A program made the position numbers and the translations under genes. A stretch of DNA of 64,000 nucleotides. It comes from Oxynema aestuarii AP17 (GTDB lineage: Bacteria > Cyanobacteriota > Cyanobacteriia > Cyanobacteriales > Laspinemataceae). The notes under the pieces were generated by a model. That model did no database searches. It was not told the origin of the DNA and saw only the letters and a list, made by a program, of their open reading frames with translations. The DNA lies in assembly GCF_012295525.1 (NCBI RefSeq), contig NZ_CP051167.1, positions 4,881,501 to 4,945,500 on the forward strand, read 5' to 3'. How positions within the stretch are numbered: position 1 is the first letter of the stretch; each line of letters starts with the position of its first letter. Of the stretch, positions 62,608-64,000 are shown one piece after another.

Positions 62608-64000
62608 ATGACTAGCGCCTACGTCCTGATTCTGGCCGTTTTAGTTTTGGGGGGATTGCTTGCTACTTTGGGCGATCGCCTCGGAACCAAGGTCGGTAAA
62701 GCTAGACTGTCCCTGTTTAAACTGCGTCCCCGACAAACGGCGACGGTCGTGACGATCGTTACGGGTATTGTCATTGCCGCTTCTACCCTCGGGATTCTGT
62801 TTACGTTGAGCGAATCGTTGCGCGTCGGTGTCTTTCGCCTCGATGACAAACTCAAACAATTGCGCCAAGTCAGTAAAAGTTTGACCGACGTCACCAACGC
62901 CAAAGAGCGCGTCGAAGCCGAACTCGCCGAAGCCCGAGAAGAGCAAATCCAAGCCCAACAACAACTCGACGCCATCAATCAGTCTTTGCAAAGCGCGATC
63001 GAAAAACAAACCCAAACCCAAGCCCGACTGCAGCAAACCCAAACCGAACTGCAAACCACCCAAAGTCAACTTGCCGAAATCGAAACCGACTACCAACAGG
63101 CGAAAACTCAACTCAGCGCGATCGAATCCAAATTCGAGCGTACCCAAAATCAGTTACAAAAAGTTTCTCAAGAAGCTCAAATTCGCCGTCGCGAAGTTCA
63201 AAACCTCGAAAATGAACGATCGCAACTGACTCAAGAACTCGAACAAGTCCGCTTTCAAATCGAACAGCGCGATCGCGAACTTGCCCGCACTCAAGGACAA
63301 CTCGAACGTCAAAAACAACAGCTCGAAGTTCAAGAACTCGAACTCCTACGACAACAAATCGAAGTTCAACGTCAAGAACTCGCCATCACCCGTCAACAAC
63401 AAGAAATTCAGGCACAAACTCAACAAATCGACCGCCAAAAACAACAAATCAGCCAACAAACTCAAGAAATTCAACAACAAAAACAAGAAATTCAACAACA
63501 AGAAGCTAATATTGCCAGTCAAAAACAACTGCTCGGAGAACTCGCCCAACAACAAGCCGTACTTCAACGGGAAGTGCAAATCCTCGAACGGGATTTTCAA
63601 CTCCTGCGTGAAGGTACGGTCGCTTTACGCCGCAATCAGGTCTTAGCGTCTGGAGTGGTGCGCGTTTTGAAACCGGAAGGCGCCCGGGAAGCCGCCCGTC
63701 AGCTATTGGTAGAAGCCAATCGGGCGGCACTCGAAATGATTCAACCCGGAACTCCTTCCGAAAATGACTGGGCGATCGCCATTCCAGAAGCCGACCTCGA
63801 ACAACTGATTCAAAGTATTGATGACGGTAAGGATTATGTGGTTCGCATTCTTTCGGCGGCGAATTATCTTTTAGGAGAAAAGCAAGTTGACGTGTTTGCC
63901 GATGTGGTCGTCAATCAGGCGATCTTTCAAAAAGATGAAGTGGTCGCGAGCGCTTCTTTATCCGGAGAGCCGATTTCTGAAAAAGAGATTCAAGAACGGC
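62608..64000 (+). CDS. DUF3084 coiled-coil membrane protein, 3' end missing
   Basis: 464 residues are visible, then the frame leaves the window. Two N-terminal membrane helices (about 3-21 and 43-63) are linked by GDRLGTKVGKARLSLFKLRP, the DUF3084 start. A coiled coil of about 270 residues (90-340) is very Gln/Glu-rich, becoming repetitive QQQ-E-IQ-type near 240-310. The part after 340 (GTVALRRNQVLASGVVRVLK) is a folded domain. Cyanobacteria-specific, function unknown; a membrane-anchored scaffold is inference. It lies 284 bases after ntcA in the same direction with a terminator between, so it is not co-transcribed by default. The start is the ATG at 62608. Confidence 0.87.
   Translation, partial: MTSAYVLILAVLVLGGLLATLGDRLGTKVGKARLSLFKLRPRQTATVVTIVTGIVIAASTLGILFTLSESLRVGVFRLDDKLKQLRQVSKSLTDVTNAKERVEAELAEAREEQIQAQQQLDAINQSLQSAIEKQTQTQARLQQTQTELQTTQSQLAEIETDYQQAKTQLSAIESKFERTQNQLQKVSQEAQIRRREVQNLENERSQLTQELEQVRFQIEQRDRELARTQGQLERQKQQLEVQELELLRQQIEVQRQELAITRQQQEIQAQTQQIDRQKQQISQQTQEIQQQKQEIQQQEANIASQKQLLGELAQQQAVLQREVQILERDFQLLREGTVALRRNQVLASGVVRVLKPEGAREAARQLLVEANRAALEMIQPGTPSENDWAIAIPEADLEQLIQSIDDGKDYVVRILSAANYLLGEKQVDVFADVVVNQAIFQKDEVVASASLSGEPISEKEIQER

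Noticed and set aside
970-63000. Possible CRISPR arrays in repeat-rich spacers
   Set aside because: The repeats are not evenly spaced, have no unique spacers, and no cas genes are present.

Overview
The window is from a filamentous cyanobacterium. Photosystem II genes (psbN and psbH, divergent), a high-light-inducible protein, the global nitrogen regulator NtcA, a Tab2-type photosystem translation factor, a Delta-12 acyl-lipid desaturase, a TIGR02921-type PEP-CTERM protein and very frequent GCGATCGC (HIP1) octamers point to cyanobacteria. A fraC-fraD-fraE cluster (filament integrity and septal junctions) points to a multicellular filament. No heterocyst gene is visible, so a non-heterocystous, Oscillatoria- or Geitlerinema-like organism is my inference; genus cannot be fixed from this stretch. 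There is no phage, transposase or CRISPR array. This is chromosomal core sequence with ordinary cyanobacterial repeat families in the spacers.

Layout. 1-2.6 kb: 5' end of a Wzz/BY-kinase exopolysaccharide gene (runs off the left edge), a sugar-type ABC ATPase without its permeases, and a 50-residue HLIP behind an HLR1 motif. 2.7-8.7 kb: principal sigma factor with a 1.2 kb empty upstream region, a polysaccharide deacetylase, a lipoprotein, and a TPR protein carrying a degenerate kinase domain. 9.3-16.6 kb: small membrane proteins, a FecR-domain protein followed by a CHASE2 adenylate cyclase, a RodZ-like protein, an alpha/beta hydrolase and a YihY/BrkB protein. 16.8-24.6 kb: coiled-coil protein, threonine synthase, small unknowns, desA, and two tail-to-tail unknown membrane proteins. 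24.7-33.7 kb: three glycosyltransferases, a very long PAS/GAF histidine kinase and MiaE. 33.9-42.8 kb: a TonB-C-like protein, tRNA-Gly(UCC), an SLH/WG-repeat protein, a cupin plus methyltransferase pair, the PEP-CTERM membrane protein and a tandem paralogue pair. 43-48 kb: psbN/psbH, tatA, a YebC-family protein, glucokinase, a histidine phosphatase and LarE. 48-50.7 kb: fraCDE. 50.9-61 kb: double-domain CobA-like protein, glycosyltransferase, ClC channel with CBS and USP domains, TldE, Tab2, hisB and fabI. 61.6-64 kb: ntcA with a near-ideal NtcA site, then a DUF3084 coiled-coil protein running off the right edge.

How the genes work together. Few multi-gene operons are visible; most genes stand alone. 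The clear functional units are fraC-fraD-fraE (septal junctions), FecR with the CHASE2 cyclase (envelope signal to cAMP, inferred), cupin with methyltransferase (same strand), the glycosyltransferase group at 24.8-28.7 kb, and psbN/psbH. The strongest points for a second look are a predicted pseudokinase whose catalytic Asp codon lies inside a HIP1 octamer, a ClC protein with Gln at the gating Glu position, the FecR/CHASE2-cyclase pair, a palindromic repeat read in the same frame in two unrelated proteins, and well-formed HLR1 and NtcA sites. No wholly new multi-gene system could be demonstrated from sequence alone.
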